A stretch of DNA of 64,000 nucleotides, from positions 1-64,000 of the forward strand of contig DF239297.1 of NCBI GenBank assembly GCA_000507305.1, read 5' to 3'. Position numbers and translations under genes: made by a program. Origin of the DNA: Breviolum minutum Mf 1.05b.01. Taxonomy: Eukaryota > Sar > Dinophyceae > Suessiales > Symbiodiniaceae. Below the pieces are notes generated by a model. That model saw only the letters and a program-made list of their open reading frames with translations. It was not told where the DNA came from and searched no databases. This document shows positions 43,022 to 53,831 of the stretch, piece by piece. Within the stretch, counting starts at the first letter, position 1. Each line of letters begins with the position of its first letter.

Positions 43022-45960
43022 GTGTCCCTTGTTTTGAAAAAACAATGGGTGCTTTCCCCAGGGAATTCCAAGCACGTAAAAGCTTTTTTGTTTGTCTTTG
43101 AACACTTTTCTTTCGCATGGGCTGTTTTTGGGGGGAGGAGGGGGTGGTAAATATTCGAATTCAAACACAGTCGTTTGGTGCTCCAATTTCTTCGCACTCA
43201 ATTGTTGTCGGACAGCTTTTTTGTGCAATTTGTCAAGCTGGACGTCCTTTACCAACACGGGTTTTTCATGCGTAAGACAAGTAGGAAAACTAAGATGGAC
43301 TCCAAATTAAAATTTGTTGATATGTTTTCTAGCTAATCTTCCTTTTCCAAGTGGACATGTTCATATTCCTTGTATGTTTGTTCATGTGAGTTTTAAATTC
43401 CTCTTTGCTGATGGAAGCATTTTTGTTTAGCACCAGGTGGCTGAAATTCATATTTGGTTCTCCCTTACTTGTGTAGAAGTTTCCTCTTGTATTCCAGTAC
43501 CAAGCAGGGTTGCAGCAGGTTGTTGGTGACTGAAACCATCCCGTGAAGATGAGTTTAGATTCATGACTCAGATTGGGAACTGCCTTTTACCTGGAACAGT
43601 CCGCATTTGGATGTGAACGTAGGAGGCCCTTGTGCAAATGGCAAATCCTTTAGGAATTCAGGTCAGATATGGTGTTGATAACGTTATTGGTGGGCATCAT
43701 CTTGGGACCATCGCATCTATTGGATTCGTTTCGTTTTCTCATTTTGGTGGCTTCAACCATTCTGGAAATACAAATTGAGGGATGGGTTGAAAAGGTGGGC
43801 ACATAAACATATTAATGATTTATATAATTGACTCATATCTTGACTCACAACTGCAACTTTTCCTGCACTTTCCGGCGGGTTTTTCTGTACGTTTCGTGGA
43901 TGGTATGGGCCAAAAGAGTTGAAGGTAAGGGAAGTCTCCTACTTTATCCCAAGTATGTCAGGTGAAGTCTTAAAACGACTAAATGGAAGCTCCCAAAAGG
44001 GGGGAACTAAGGGGAACATGTCCCAATGTTAGTTTTATATATCACCCGTTTTTGTCGTTACAAGTTGGAGGTCAACCTTGGTATCCCGAAATGGTTTGAT
44101 GGTTTGATAGCCTCAACAAAAACTCAGCCTGAAACAAGGGTGTGAAAAAAATCGACGGTAAAGAAATGTATAGAAATGTCTTCAGAATCCCTCCTGACCA
44201 AGGGACACTCACCCAGATGTGTTGTGAAGGTATTTCTACTATGTTAACTGCATTGTGGCATTAGCATCTTGGCAAATCGTTCAGGAAGTCAACATGGATG
44301 GTGTAAAGTTTATGAAGCTACCCTCCCATCATGGAAGCAGAAAATGGTCCGCAAGAAAGCTAGTCTTGAAGTTGCATCCATTTTCCACTTTAATGATTAT
44401 GGGATAATGAGTAACGTTCAAAGGATCACTCCAGTTTTCAAGCACAAACCTCTTTACTTCTAGTCTCTAAATGGACCAACGACTCGTATCATCCCAAAAT
44501 AATTACATTTCTTTTTGTAATACTTTGGTTACCGCTTACTTGATCTATGAGCATCCAAGATGTTGCTCTTTTCGGCTTTTTTCCATTTGGAAAGGGTGAG
44601 AACAAATGGTCACAACTTGCAGCAGGTTGGCACCATGCCCACATACAACTGTAGACTAGGAAGCGAATATGTTTTCGCCGTGCAGACTGACATAACAATG
44701 GACGTCCATGATATATATATATATTTTTTTACCCAAGTGAACCGGTGTACAAAGACTGGCAAAGAATGACAGCAGTTTGGTATTATGTCAATCGTTCCCC
44801 AATCCCATCCATGATAAAGTCTGGAGACAGAAACAACCCCAAAATGACCAATTGGAAAGTTTTTGTGTTTGTCGCACGCTGAGTAAGTTGGGGTAGTGAT
44901 TCATAAACTGCCCAAAAAGACAAATTTCGTCAGTAAATACTTGACTGGGTCCAAGATGTGTTTTGCATTGGGTTTAATTAGCAGCGTATTTTGTTTTACG
45001 TTGGGTCAATTTCAATCATACTTCAAAAAGGGAAAACCGTAATCTTCAAAGAATTAGCTCGACAAAAAAAAAAAACATTTTACATACTAAACTCAGAAAT
45101 TTCACATTACCCAAGGCCGTATTTGCAAGGAGATAAATTTTCCAAACCGTCATGTTGGTATCATGTTATTTTTTGGGGTTGTATCGGTGTACCGTATACC
45201 GTATACCCTTTTTATTTGATCATTCCAGGAGTGGCAGACCATTTTATCTACTGCCCTTTATTTAACGCTACCCCCACATTAGTTGCTGATCACTCACAAT
45301 ACCTCCATTCTCTTCGAATTGTCCAAGACATTGGTTTTCCAGTAGCTGATAACATACAGTTTTTGCACCTTCACCCCCTACTTTTAGGGAAAGATGCCAG
45401 GTGATCTGAGCTCAAAAAACTCGCAAAATCCAAATCAAGGTGAGTTTGTTAGTCTACCTCACCTTACCTGAACATGGAGTTTCTCGTCCTGTGGTCTGGA
45501 CCTCAGAAGATTGAGTCAACCTTTTCATCAAGCTCGTTGGAGCTTGATGAAACATCATGAATATTTTGCACAACAAATCTTAGCAGATTAGTTTTATTTA
45601 GTTTTTACAAATTTAGCTACATGTTTAACGCTACATATTATGGAACCTTTCTTGAAATCATCGTGTTTTATCCAAAAAAACGGTACAATTTGTTGAGGCT
45701 AAATCTTGGATCATCGGATTGGTTCAACAGATAACGGCTGGCTACCAAAAAAGACATTTGTTGTCAAAGGAAGTGACGCTTCCAAATCATTAGGCTTCAT
45801 GCTATTTTTTGGGAGTCTATATATATATATTATATATATATATGTTTATTTTGGTGTAAATAGATGTTCACTTTACACGTTTTCCAGATCTTTTGTTGGG
45901 GACTGTTATATAAATCTCTGAATAGGAATCATGGTCATTTTGGTGTATGAAATGGTAGGC

Positions 45961-45993
45961 TTGGGTAGTTGAACACAGGGTTCAACTACCCAA
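45961..45993 (+). repeat. Perfect 14-bp inverted repeat with 5-base loop
   Basis: TTGGGTAGTTGAAC, loop ACAGG, GTTCAACTACCCAA. It could fold as a hairpin in RNA or a cruciform in DNA. The GGTAGTTGAAC arm is reminiscent of, but not identical to, the termini of the 100-bp elements. Confidence 0.8.
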
Positions 45994-46115
45994 CCCTATC
46001 ACCGGGTCCGCCGTGAATTCCAAGCAACCCGCATCCAAACCAAACAGATGCCACCGATTTTTGAGATTTTGTAGGAAGTTCGGGGGCCCACACTCATGTG
46101 TAACTGGTAGGTTTA

Positions 46116-46213
46116 CTAGGTGGTGGTTTCAATGATTTTTTATTTCCACCCCTATTTGGGGAAGATTCCTATTTTGACCAATATTTTTCAAAGGGGTTCA
46201 AACCACCAACTAG
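46116..46213 (+). repeat. 100-bp inverted-repeat element
   Basis: CTAGGTGGTGGTTTCAA at the left and GTTCAAACCACCAACTAG at the right; the interior CACCCCTATTTGGGGAAGAT matches the consensus. The flanks TTTA and TATT do not form a duplication. Confidence 0.8.
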
Positions 46214-46725
46214 TATTTTATTATTATTTTTCGCAAGTTGGTTTAATTTGAAAGTCCTTGCAAAAATGGTGAATAAACCTAATTTACCAAGTATACATCA
46301 TATACTCTATCAGCTTATCATGTTTGCCCGAAAGTACATAGAAAGTTGTCCGATCATCAAGTTTGCGGTCATTTTTTTTGAACCCCCAAATCAAAAGTGC
46401 CCTAAATGCTGAGATGTCCCCCCTCCCGAAATGCCAGTCACCACCAGGATGTCATTACCTTTTTGAGGTTCCGGGATCCCGAATGAAACCTTCACTTCCA
46501 AAGACATCCTGGGATTTTTTTGCTATCCAAACCCAATCCCAAATAGGTGAAACCGGACCACCAAGTCTGGCTTCAGGAGCCCAATATGGAAACCTCCTTG
46601 TTGGCAACGATGGATCGCAGCGCTTCGTTGTCTCTTATCTTTGCTAAACTCCGGTCAACTAACATATATATATATATATCCATGGAAAGATGGAGGGAAT
46701 TTTCCCTATGTTAGTTTAATCGCAG

Positions 46726-46879
46726 AGGTTTACCCAGATGCACTGAAAACATGTCTGCCACCACCAAATCAACAAGTCATGTGGTACAGGTCACTGGCTT
46801 GGGTCAGTGGCTTGTTCAAGTTGTTTGGACATGATGCCATGCCATTCCCCATCTGGACGGAACCGTCATTTCCCAGCAG
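46726..46879 (+). CDS. Candidate exon of an unidentified gene
   Basis: Between ATCGCAG and GTATGT. The frame reads VYPDALKTCLPPPNQQVMWY, then RSLAWVSGLFKLFGHDAMPF, with ordinary protein composition and consensus splice borders. No family is recognised. It lies 3.7 kb past the last POT exon found and could belong to a second gene. Confidence 0.45.
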
Positions 46880-46944
46880 GTATGTTTCTGTTTAAAAAGG
46901 ACGGCAAGGCTATTTGCGGCGGCTTATCATCGGCCCAAACCATA

Positions 46945-47086
46945 GGTCATTTGCAAATTTACATGGATTTGCAAACTAACCTGAACCTGAAGAAATGATG
47001 TGTTGTAAGAAATTGGTCATTTGCAAATTTACATGGATTTGCAAACTAACCTGAAACCTGAAGAAATGGATGTGTTGTAAGAAATT
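46945..47086 (+). repeat. 70-bp tandem duplication
   Basis: Two consecutive copies of a unit beginning GGTCATTTGCAAATTTACAT. They differ only by two single-base insertions in the second copy, so the duplication is recent. Confidence 0.85.
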
Positions 47087-48000
47087 GGAACGGATTGTGA
47101 TGTCGTTTTGTCACATTTTTTGTTTGTAGAATGTGATTGAGATGGGATAGATGTGACCTGACACCTTTCTTCAACTTAAGTGGGGTATCTCTTAGAGGAC
47201 CAAGAACTTGGAGATTGCCTTTTAACTAGCAGACCTTCTCGGTTTAAGCAGTTTCGCGAAATATTCCCTTTCTAACATGACCCATTCGAATCTGTGTATC
47301 AATTGAATTGATTCGAAAGAGGTTGCCTTCAATTCACTTACCCATGTGGTAAATAAACAGCTGGTTGACTGGAAATTCCCCAACATGAATGGTCCATTTT
47401 TCAGCTATGCCACCGGAGTTTTTTTTTACCAACTTCATTTCGGATAGAATCAGCATATTGTTTGTCCAAAAAACAAACAGACTCCCAAAGAAAAGTAACC
47501 CTTAGAGTCAAATGATCACTTTAGAAAGCATAAAGTTCACAGTTTGGTTTGAATGGATGTAATGCCCAAAGAAAAATGTTCGTTTTTGTTGCAACTTCTC
47601 CTCTACCTGGACTGACAGCCCTTGACTTGGCGCTGTGAGGTTGGGTTCCACCTTACAACCTTCGGGCGTAGCCAGCTCCACCTAGCCTGACTGCTGGAAA
47701 GACAAAAAAAAGCTGCCTGGGAATTTGTTACACCCTGGAAAATTATCATTTTGAACCCAAAATCATGGAGGTTTGGTTCAGATGATGTTCCCTGTTTCAA
47801 TTGGGTGATTTGTTGGTTCCATCCGTTAATTTTCAGGGAGGTTAGGCTGCCGAGAACATGGGTGATTCCGAACAGGTGGGTTGCTCAAACCAAGCAATCA
47901 GACTATCAAGTTCACTTGAAATGATCACAAAGTTTTTGTTGCCCAGTTGAGAAAAGTCTGTCAAATTGGATTCTACCCCAAGTAATGATGTTATTTTCAG

Positions 48001-48176
48001 AGTGATACTGTTGGTGAACAGCATCCCTGCATAGTGATTGAGCCATCTACAGGTGCTGCTCCAGTGGATCCTTTGGAAACCTTACTCTTTGCCACTTCAG
48101 TGGGGGTTCCGCCGCTTGGCTTAGAAGTTGAAGTCACCGTATTTTTGGGGAAGAAACACGCATTTGACGTTTGCAG
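48001..48176 (+). CDS. Candidate exon of an unidentified gene
   Basis: Acceptor TTTTCAG precedes 48001. The frame reads SDTVGEQHPCIVIEPSTGAA and continues through LLFATSVGVPPLGLEVEVTV to KKHAFDVCR without a stop; it has no ATG near its start. The end is set at a possible GA donor (GCAG|GATTCT); alternatively it runs to TAG at 48212. The composition is clearly coding-like and differs from the flanks. No family is recognised. Confidence 0.45.
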
Positions 48177-49239
48177 GATTCTTCCAATTAACATGTCGTT
48201 GGTGACTTGTTAGTCTCATATTAATAAGCTAAGTATGTGGAGATGTGCTGAAAATGATGAACTGCTTTGTGTGGTAGTTGTTCTTTACATCATTACTTTT
48301 TAGAAGCTATTTGCCCAATGCTGAGATGCTAAATCCCAAGTTGGAATGTCCCTTTTTAGATGCAACAAACCTCAGGTGCAAGTCACACACACCCCATGTG
48401 TCCGCTGAAACCACCATTTTCGAGGTCGGGTGTTTGCGATTCCGTGCGGGCCATTCGACAGGCCGGAAGTTGAAGTTAAAAGAAACTGATTTTTTTTGTT
48501 GCTAATTACTCATCATCCATCCTAAAAGGAGCTTAAAATCATCATTGTTTGCTCATTTAGTCAGGGAGATTCATGGCAAACCCTGAAAAAATTTCCGTGG
48601 TAAAAAAACTACTGGGGTGACTCCGAGACTTAACATGGACCTCTTTGGTTTGCCATGTTTGCTCCTGAACAATGGATCATTTGGATCATTTTTTTTTGAA
48701 CAGGGATTTTGCAGGTGACTTGTGGAGGATGTATCTAAGTTGTTGAGAGCAAATTGGAGGATTTAAAGAGAAAATGTTTGATAGAGTTTGAATCAGGTGG
48801 CATCTTTGGCTTCAAAGTTGTGACCATGATCCTTCAACCGTTTTGTGTGTCTCACAATGACGGGTCCAATGTGTTTTTCCATGATTTTTCCGTTGCTCAA
48901 AAATGCCATTCTTGGCAAGTTGGGTATGTCAATCACCCTGTGAACCTCTGATAGTGAGAGTCCTTGGTAGTGGTCTTTCGTTCGAGCCACTTTCAGTTTC
49001 CTGGTTAAGTGTTTGGGGCCAGCCCAAAATTGACACAAATGGATATGTTTTCAAAGATGAATACGTCATGGGCATGCCAAAACCCCTGGTGAAGCCAGGG
49101 GGAAAATGATCATCACTAGTTTCCTAAGGGACCTTTATTAATCTTAATGATCTATTGTTACATGGTTTTGAATAGGACCCAATGAATCCCCCAACATGGC
49201 ATTTTTCTTTTGGAGTTACCTTTTCCAAATCAGAACATC

Positions 49240-49390
49240 CCTGCTCACTAGTCGGCGAGCCTGGTGGGACTGCAGGCCCGCGCAAGTCGTTTGGCCGCGG
49301 CGCAACGCAAGTTCCCCAGCGCGCATTCGGCCATTCTTTGTGCGGTGGCTCGAGGGTGGACAAATTCCAGGAAAACCTTGGAAAACCAAG
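49240..49390 (+). other. GC-rich segment open in all three forward frames
   Basis: A sharply GC-rich island in AT-rich DNA, followed by potential donors GTGGAC and GTAAGG. All three frames are open (one reads GLQARASRLAAAQRKFPSAH). It may be an exon or retroposed fragment; the frame cannot be chosen. Confidence 0.3.
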
Positions 49391-50024
49391 TAAGGAGAGC
49401 CACCAAAATTGATCTTCCACTGGAAATGGTGAATCTTATCCCCCAAATCACAGGTTAAAGTAGATAAAGTAGACTCAAATAATGCAACTACCAGATTTCA
49501 GCCATTGTTGTGAGTCCAAAATGTAGTTGTGAAATGTTGTGAAAAGGAAAATGTGAGCTTCAACAAGAAAGGTTTCAACAGGCCATGGATGGAAATGTAT
49601 CTTTTGTATCTATAATGATACCCTGCATAGGACTTTAAGCATTGCGACTCTCAAATCCTTAACTCTTCGGAAATCTTCCAATGCAGAAGGAAAACCTGTC
49701 ATGATTGAAACAACAAATCGTTGGTTTAAATATTGGAATCTGTTTAAAATGATTTCATTCCAGTAAACTGGAGGTTTACGAACTGGCATATATGTATATA
49801 CACATATATACACATATATACACATATATACATATATACATATATTTATATATCTATTAATATTCACATTTACATCTATATTTCATTTATGTTTATAGTC
49901 TTTATTCATATTAACATAATTTATAGATAAATGATGTAGATTAACATAAACAAACATCAATTCAATTGGACAGTAAGATCTCCATGACCCTATGACTACT
50001 TTGATTTGGTTTTGCCAAATTCAG

Positions 50025-50102
50025 GGACTTTAGCTCTGCTGGCCACTGCCATCTTCGTTTTGCTGGCCGCTGGTATGGCAGGCTTCGAGGCCACGGTCAA
50101 TG
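50025..50102 (+). CDS. Candidate exon encoding a transmembrane helix
   Basis: Acceptor ATTCAG, donor GTTTTT. Encodes GTLALLATAIFVLLAAGMAG, then FEATVNG, a strongly hydrophobic helix. G/C-rich relative to its flanks. No family can be assigned from one helix. Confidence 0.45.
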
Positions 50103-52360
50103 GTTTTTTTTCGATCTTGGAAGCTGAAAACATCAGAATCGGAAAGGAATACTTATTTCAAAGTACAAAAATTGGGGAAACTCACAATATCCGTTTCCAT
50201 TTTTTGTTGGGGAATTTTTGAAGATGACCGTTATCGTTGGCAAGGTGGGATAAGTATCCATTCTTTGGAAGCTATCATTTAAATTAAATACCTCGTTTAG
50301 GTCCGTGGGGGAAGAAATCCAATCAATGACAGTGAATGATGTATTGGGACAACAAAAAAAACGGGACTTCACACGGAAAAGGTACTTGTTTTTTCTTGCA
50401 AGGGAATCACTGGCTTATTTCAGGGTGGGTGAAGTATGATGAAATGCACCTCCAGAATCAATGAATATTGACTGCAGCCTGCATTGGTAATTATTTTCAC
50501 TGATGGTGAAGGTTGGTAAAAGTTACTGTAAATCCACGGCACGAGATGAAGTCGTTGATGCCCTTAAAACCTTGCCAGGTTGTGAACAACCTGTTGAAAA
50601 GGTCAAAAAGATGGAATTGCAACCTTTCGTAGTTCTCTCTGCTCAAAGGATAGGATTCCATTCCAAATCGCTGGATGATTCTGTTTTGCTCAAGGTGTAT
50701 GAGTACGACATGCGCTTCTCTAGACATATTTGGATCCTTTATTGTAGACTCAACACAGTTGAGCAGTGGTTGAATGATAGGAGATGAAGTTTTACCAAGT
50801 TTCATGGAATTGTATGAAATCATAATCCCTTTAAAAGATTCACCAGTTCGAATGGACTTGCGGCCAGCTTCATCCTGGCGGCAGGCTGATGTGGCCACAG
50901 ATCCGGGACATTTGTGGGCTTCCAAAAAAGTCGTTTACTGGCGGGGCAGGTGGTGTAAAGTCGTCCCAGCTTGGTGGACCTCACTTTTAAATGTGGATGT
51001 AAGGGAAACCAACTCCAAAAAATGGCTTTGTTTTAGGCCAGGGTCCTTTGTTGAGTTCGCCGGGCCACTAGCAAAGGTAAAAGGTCCGAAAGTTTGAGTT
51101 TGATGAATTATCGGGTACCTAGAGCCTTGCCACAGGGTTTTGATTGGGATGAACAACAAGTGGATGGGGTGGGTGTTTGGGGAAGTGTGAAATCATCCCA
51201 TATATAAGAGTTCATTTTTCACAGTGAGGGAAAATCGAAAATGGTAGTTTAATAGAGGGAAATCCCCCAACGGGGGCCTTAATTCAGTTCGGAGATTATA
51301 TACTAAACTGCCTTGCTTTATATGATCTTTTATGAACATGATAATTTTTTTCTGGTAGAATGGTGGACTTGTTTTGGATTAGTTGACTAATTTCAAAGCA
51401 CACTCATATGGTGAATCTTCTACAAGGGGGGTGTATTGCTGTAACCGTAACCCTTTAATTGAAGCAAATCATTGCTCCTCGAAACAAGCCATGATTCAAC
51501 TACTGCTTGAGTAGGGGGTATAAGCAGTGCCTTACCATTCACCCTGCTAGAGCGTGTGATGAATCTTGTATCCTCATGTTTCGAGGATTCTCAAGTTGAC
51601 AAGTGGTCTTTTCAACTTCCTGGTTCAACCACCAGTTGTAGTTCTTGGAATTTCCTGGTTATGTAGCATAGTAAACCTCGAAAGGGATCCCTGACCTCTT
51701 CCAAGCAACTAGGTCCAATTATATAATAAGAATCATCACCAGAATTTTGACTCCTGCCCCAAAACCCAGACGGTAGATGAAGATTTATTTACATACATAT
51801 ATACATACATATGCACACATATCAAATATATATACCAACGTTCCACATCTGGTGCTGTTTGAACATACTTGAAGGGTTGGTAGGAGGAATCAATCATGAA
51901 CGTGTTTCCATCTTTATTTTTGGATTAGCAATCATTGGAAGATCCCTATTCTCCCCCAAAAAAAACATGAATATTTAATGTCAAGGGTGCAGATGAATCA
52001 AAGAGGCTGAAATTGAATATGCTTTTCGCTGTAGCACTGTCCAGGTATGCCAGTTTAAAGAAGAAAACAAGTACATGTTCATGTTTAAGCCTACGGGTGG
52101 TTTCCGTACGCGTTGTTGTGTTGATTTTTCACACTTGTCAGTTTTGCCTTGCCTGATGTCGATGCTACTCAATGGATGGGTGGGTGGGATGTTAACTTTC
52201 CTTTGAAGGGCTTTAGCTTTTTAACTTTGGAACAGCCACGACACACGTTGCTGAGCAGCAACTTGCCGAATGGATCGCAGCCATTTGGAATGAAGTTATG
52301 GAGCAGAACTTGTATGTCTAACATACTTGTTGTTGCGTTTGGCTTTCCGTGAGACAATCT
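50103..52360. other. Intron-like DNA
   Basis: AT-rich, with a TA-rich microsatellite near 51785-51835. An open frame at 50774-51097 includes RPASSWRQADVATDPGHLW, perhaps exonic, but without clear borders. Nothing else can be supported. Confidence 0.4.
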
Positions 52361-52365
52361 GTTTT

Positions 52366-52560
52366 TTTTGGAGGGGGCCGTTCGGTGTGCTTACCTGGAA
52401 AGGTGTTTGTTTCTGCTCTATGCAGAGATTTCTCACCGCATAGTGTGTAAGCTTTAGAGAAGAAGTTTTGTTTGGAGGGGACTGTTTAGTCTTTGCACCG
52501 TGAAAGGTGTTTGTGTCTGCTGCAGGCAAGGATGAAGCGGCACAGTGTGTGGTGTTTGTG
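52366..52560 (+). repeat. Imperfect tandem duplication, about 109-bp period
   Basis: GGAGGGG, GAAAGGTGTTTGT, TCTGCT, GCAG and ATAGTGTGT/ACAGTGTGT recur in the same order at about 52366-52450 and 52475-52560. It lies just upstream of the transposase remnant and may be part of that element. Confidence 0.4.
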
Positions 52561-53393
52561 TCCTACTTCGGACTGCGGATTACGATTGGCTCTCTCTGTG
52601 TGGTGCACGGGGCATCTTCGAAGACACATGGCATCGTATTTTCGAACCACACGTTGCTTGAGTGCAGAAGTGTTTTCCGGTCTACATGTATTGTCGCGGC
52701 GCTTGGGCATTCTTCCAGTGGCCTCACAACCTAAACTTGCTGACACAGTGTTTCAGAGCGGGGAGGGAAGAACCTGTTTGCCTTGCATTAGATTCCATGG
52801 ATGCAGTGTCCTCTTCAGCATGTGATCCTGTCTCCTGGCATCTGACCATGCAAACTTTTGGTTTTGGTCCTCGGTCATGATGGCATTAAAACTGCAGCAG
52901 CCACTTTGCAGTGGCAACTATATCTCACAGAATCTACGTTTACCTGCACACACATGTATATTTTTTGTATGTCTCGATGGATACTTTTATAATAAGTGGA
53001 GAGACGTCATGCACTGGTCTGCACTCCCTCGTCTTCTTTTTTCTTTGGAGCACTAGTGGGAAGTTCTTCAGAAGTGGTTCCAAGACAGTAAGAAGCCCAA
53101 TGCGGAAAACATGGCACATATCTTGTCCGCCAAAAACTTTCGATTGTCGACACGCACGGACTCTGATGTTTGCATGGTAACCATGAGTTTCATGAAAGTT
53201 TCATGTCTCATAAAGACCTGTCTTTTCATTCTGAAGGTCCACAAACGGTCATTCCGCAATATTTTCGTTTGGCTTTTCAAACACATGGAACATATACGGC
53301 CTTCCCAGGTGAGTTGGGCGTCTGCGGTTAAAGCGCCAGCAGTGTGAAGTGTTTGGCAAACTGAAGCTGAGTGTGCCGAAAGGTCACAGTGTG

Positions 53394-53831
53394 TTTGAGG
53401 TCGATGGAACATCGATCCGAAAGTTTAAAGTTCCCAATTCCACAACTTTGCGATACCTTCAATTTGTTGGGGCATTGCAAAGGGGCCAACTTTGGTAAGC
53501 CTCCACTAGAGAGTTACCAAAAGATTCGGGCGTGTGGATTTTTGAAGACGCCAAAGCTGGCTTCGTGCTAGTATCTGATGGAGCTCCATGCTATCCAAAG
53601 ACAGCCCATGAAATGAAGTTGGTTCATCGTTCCTGCAGCCATTCCCAAGGACAATTTGTTGCAAAATCCAAAGTCCACAACAAGAGCTTCAAAGCGCATA
53701 ATGGAGGTGTGGACAGTGCTTGGCAGCTACTCAAAGAATCGATGCTAAAAAATGTATCGACCCGTGCCAAAGGCACAGCCAAATTCAACAGGAAAGTACA
53801 CACACATATACGAGCCTGGCAATGGCAATGA
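53394..53831 (+). pseudogene. Decayed ISXO2/Merlin-like DDE transposase
   Basis: The DDE domain of the IS1595/ISXO2 (eukaryotic Merlin-related) type. The first Asp is in FEVDGTSIRKF (53394 on), followed by LQFVGALQRGQLW and a stop. PPLESYQKIRACG continues in another frame. Then LVSDGAPCYPKT gives the second Asp, HRSCSHSQGQF and VHNKSFKAHNGGVDSAWQLL give the C-terminal His/Asn and Glu-equivalent (Asp) region, and HIRAWQWQ the end. At least one stop and two frameshifts (near 53495 and 53530) break it. Catalytic N-terminal sequence upstream (about 52500-53390) is too eroded to read. Terminal repeats were not identified. Confidence 0.65.

Larger units (their letters stand above)
43022..46725. other. 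Non-coding stretch after the last transporter exon found
   Basis: Presumably the last POT intron and 3' end plus intergenic DNA. It holds a TA microsatellite near 45822, a perfect 14-bp palindromic hairpin (45961-45993) and one 100-bp element (46116-46213). No gene was recognised. Confidence 0.45.
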
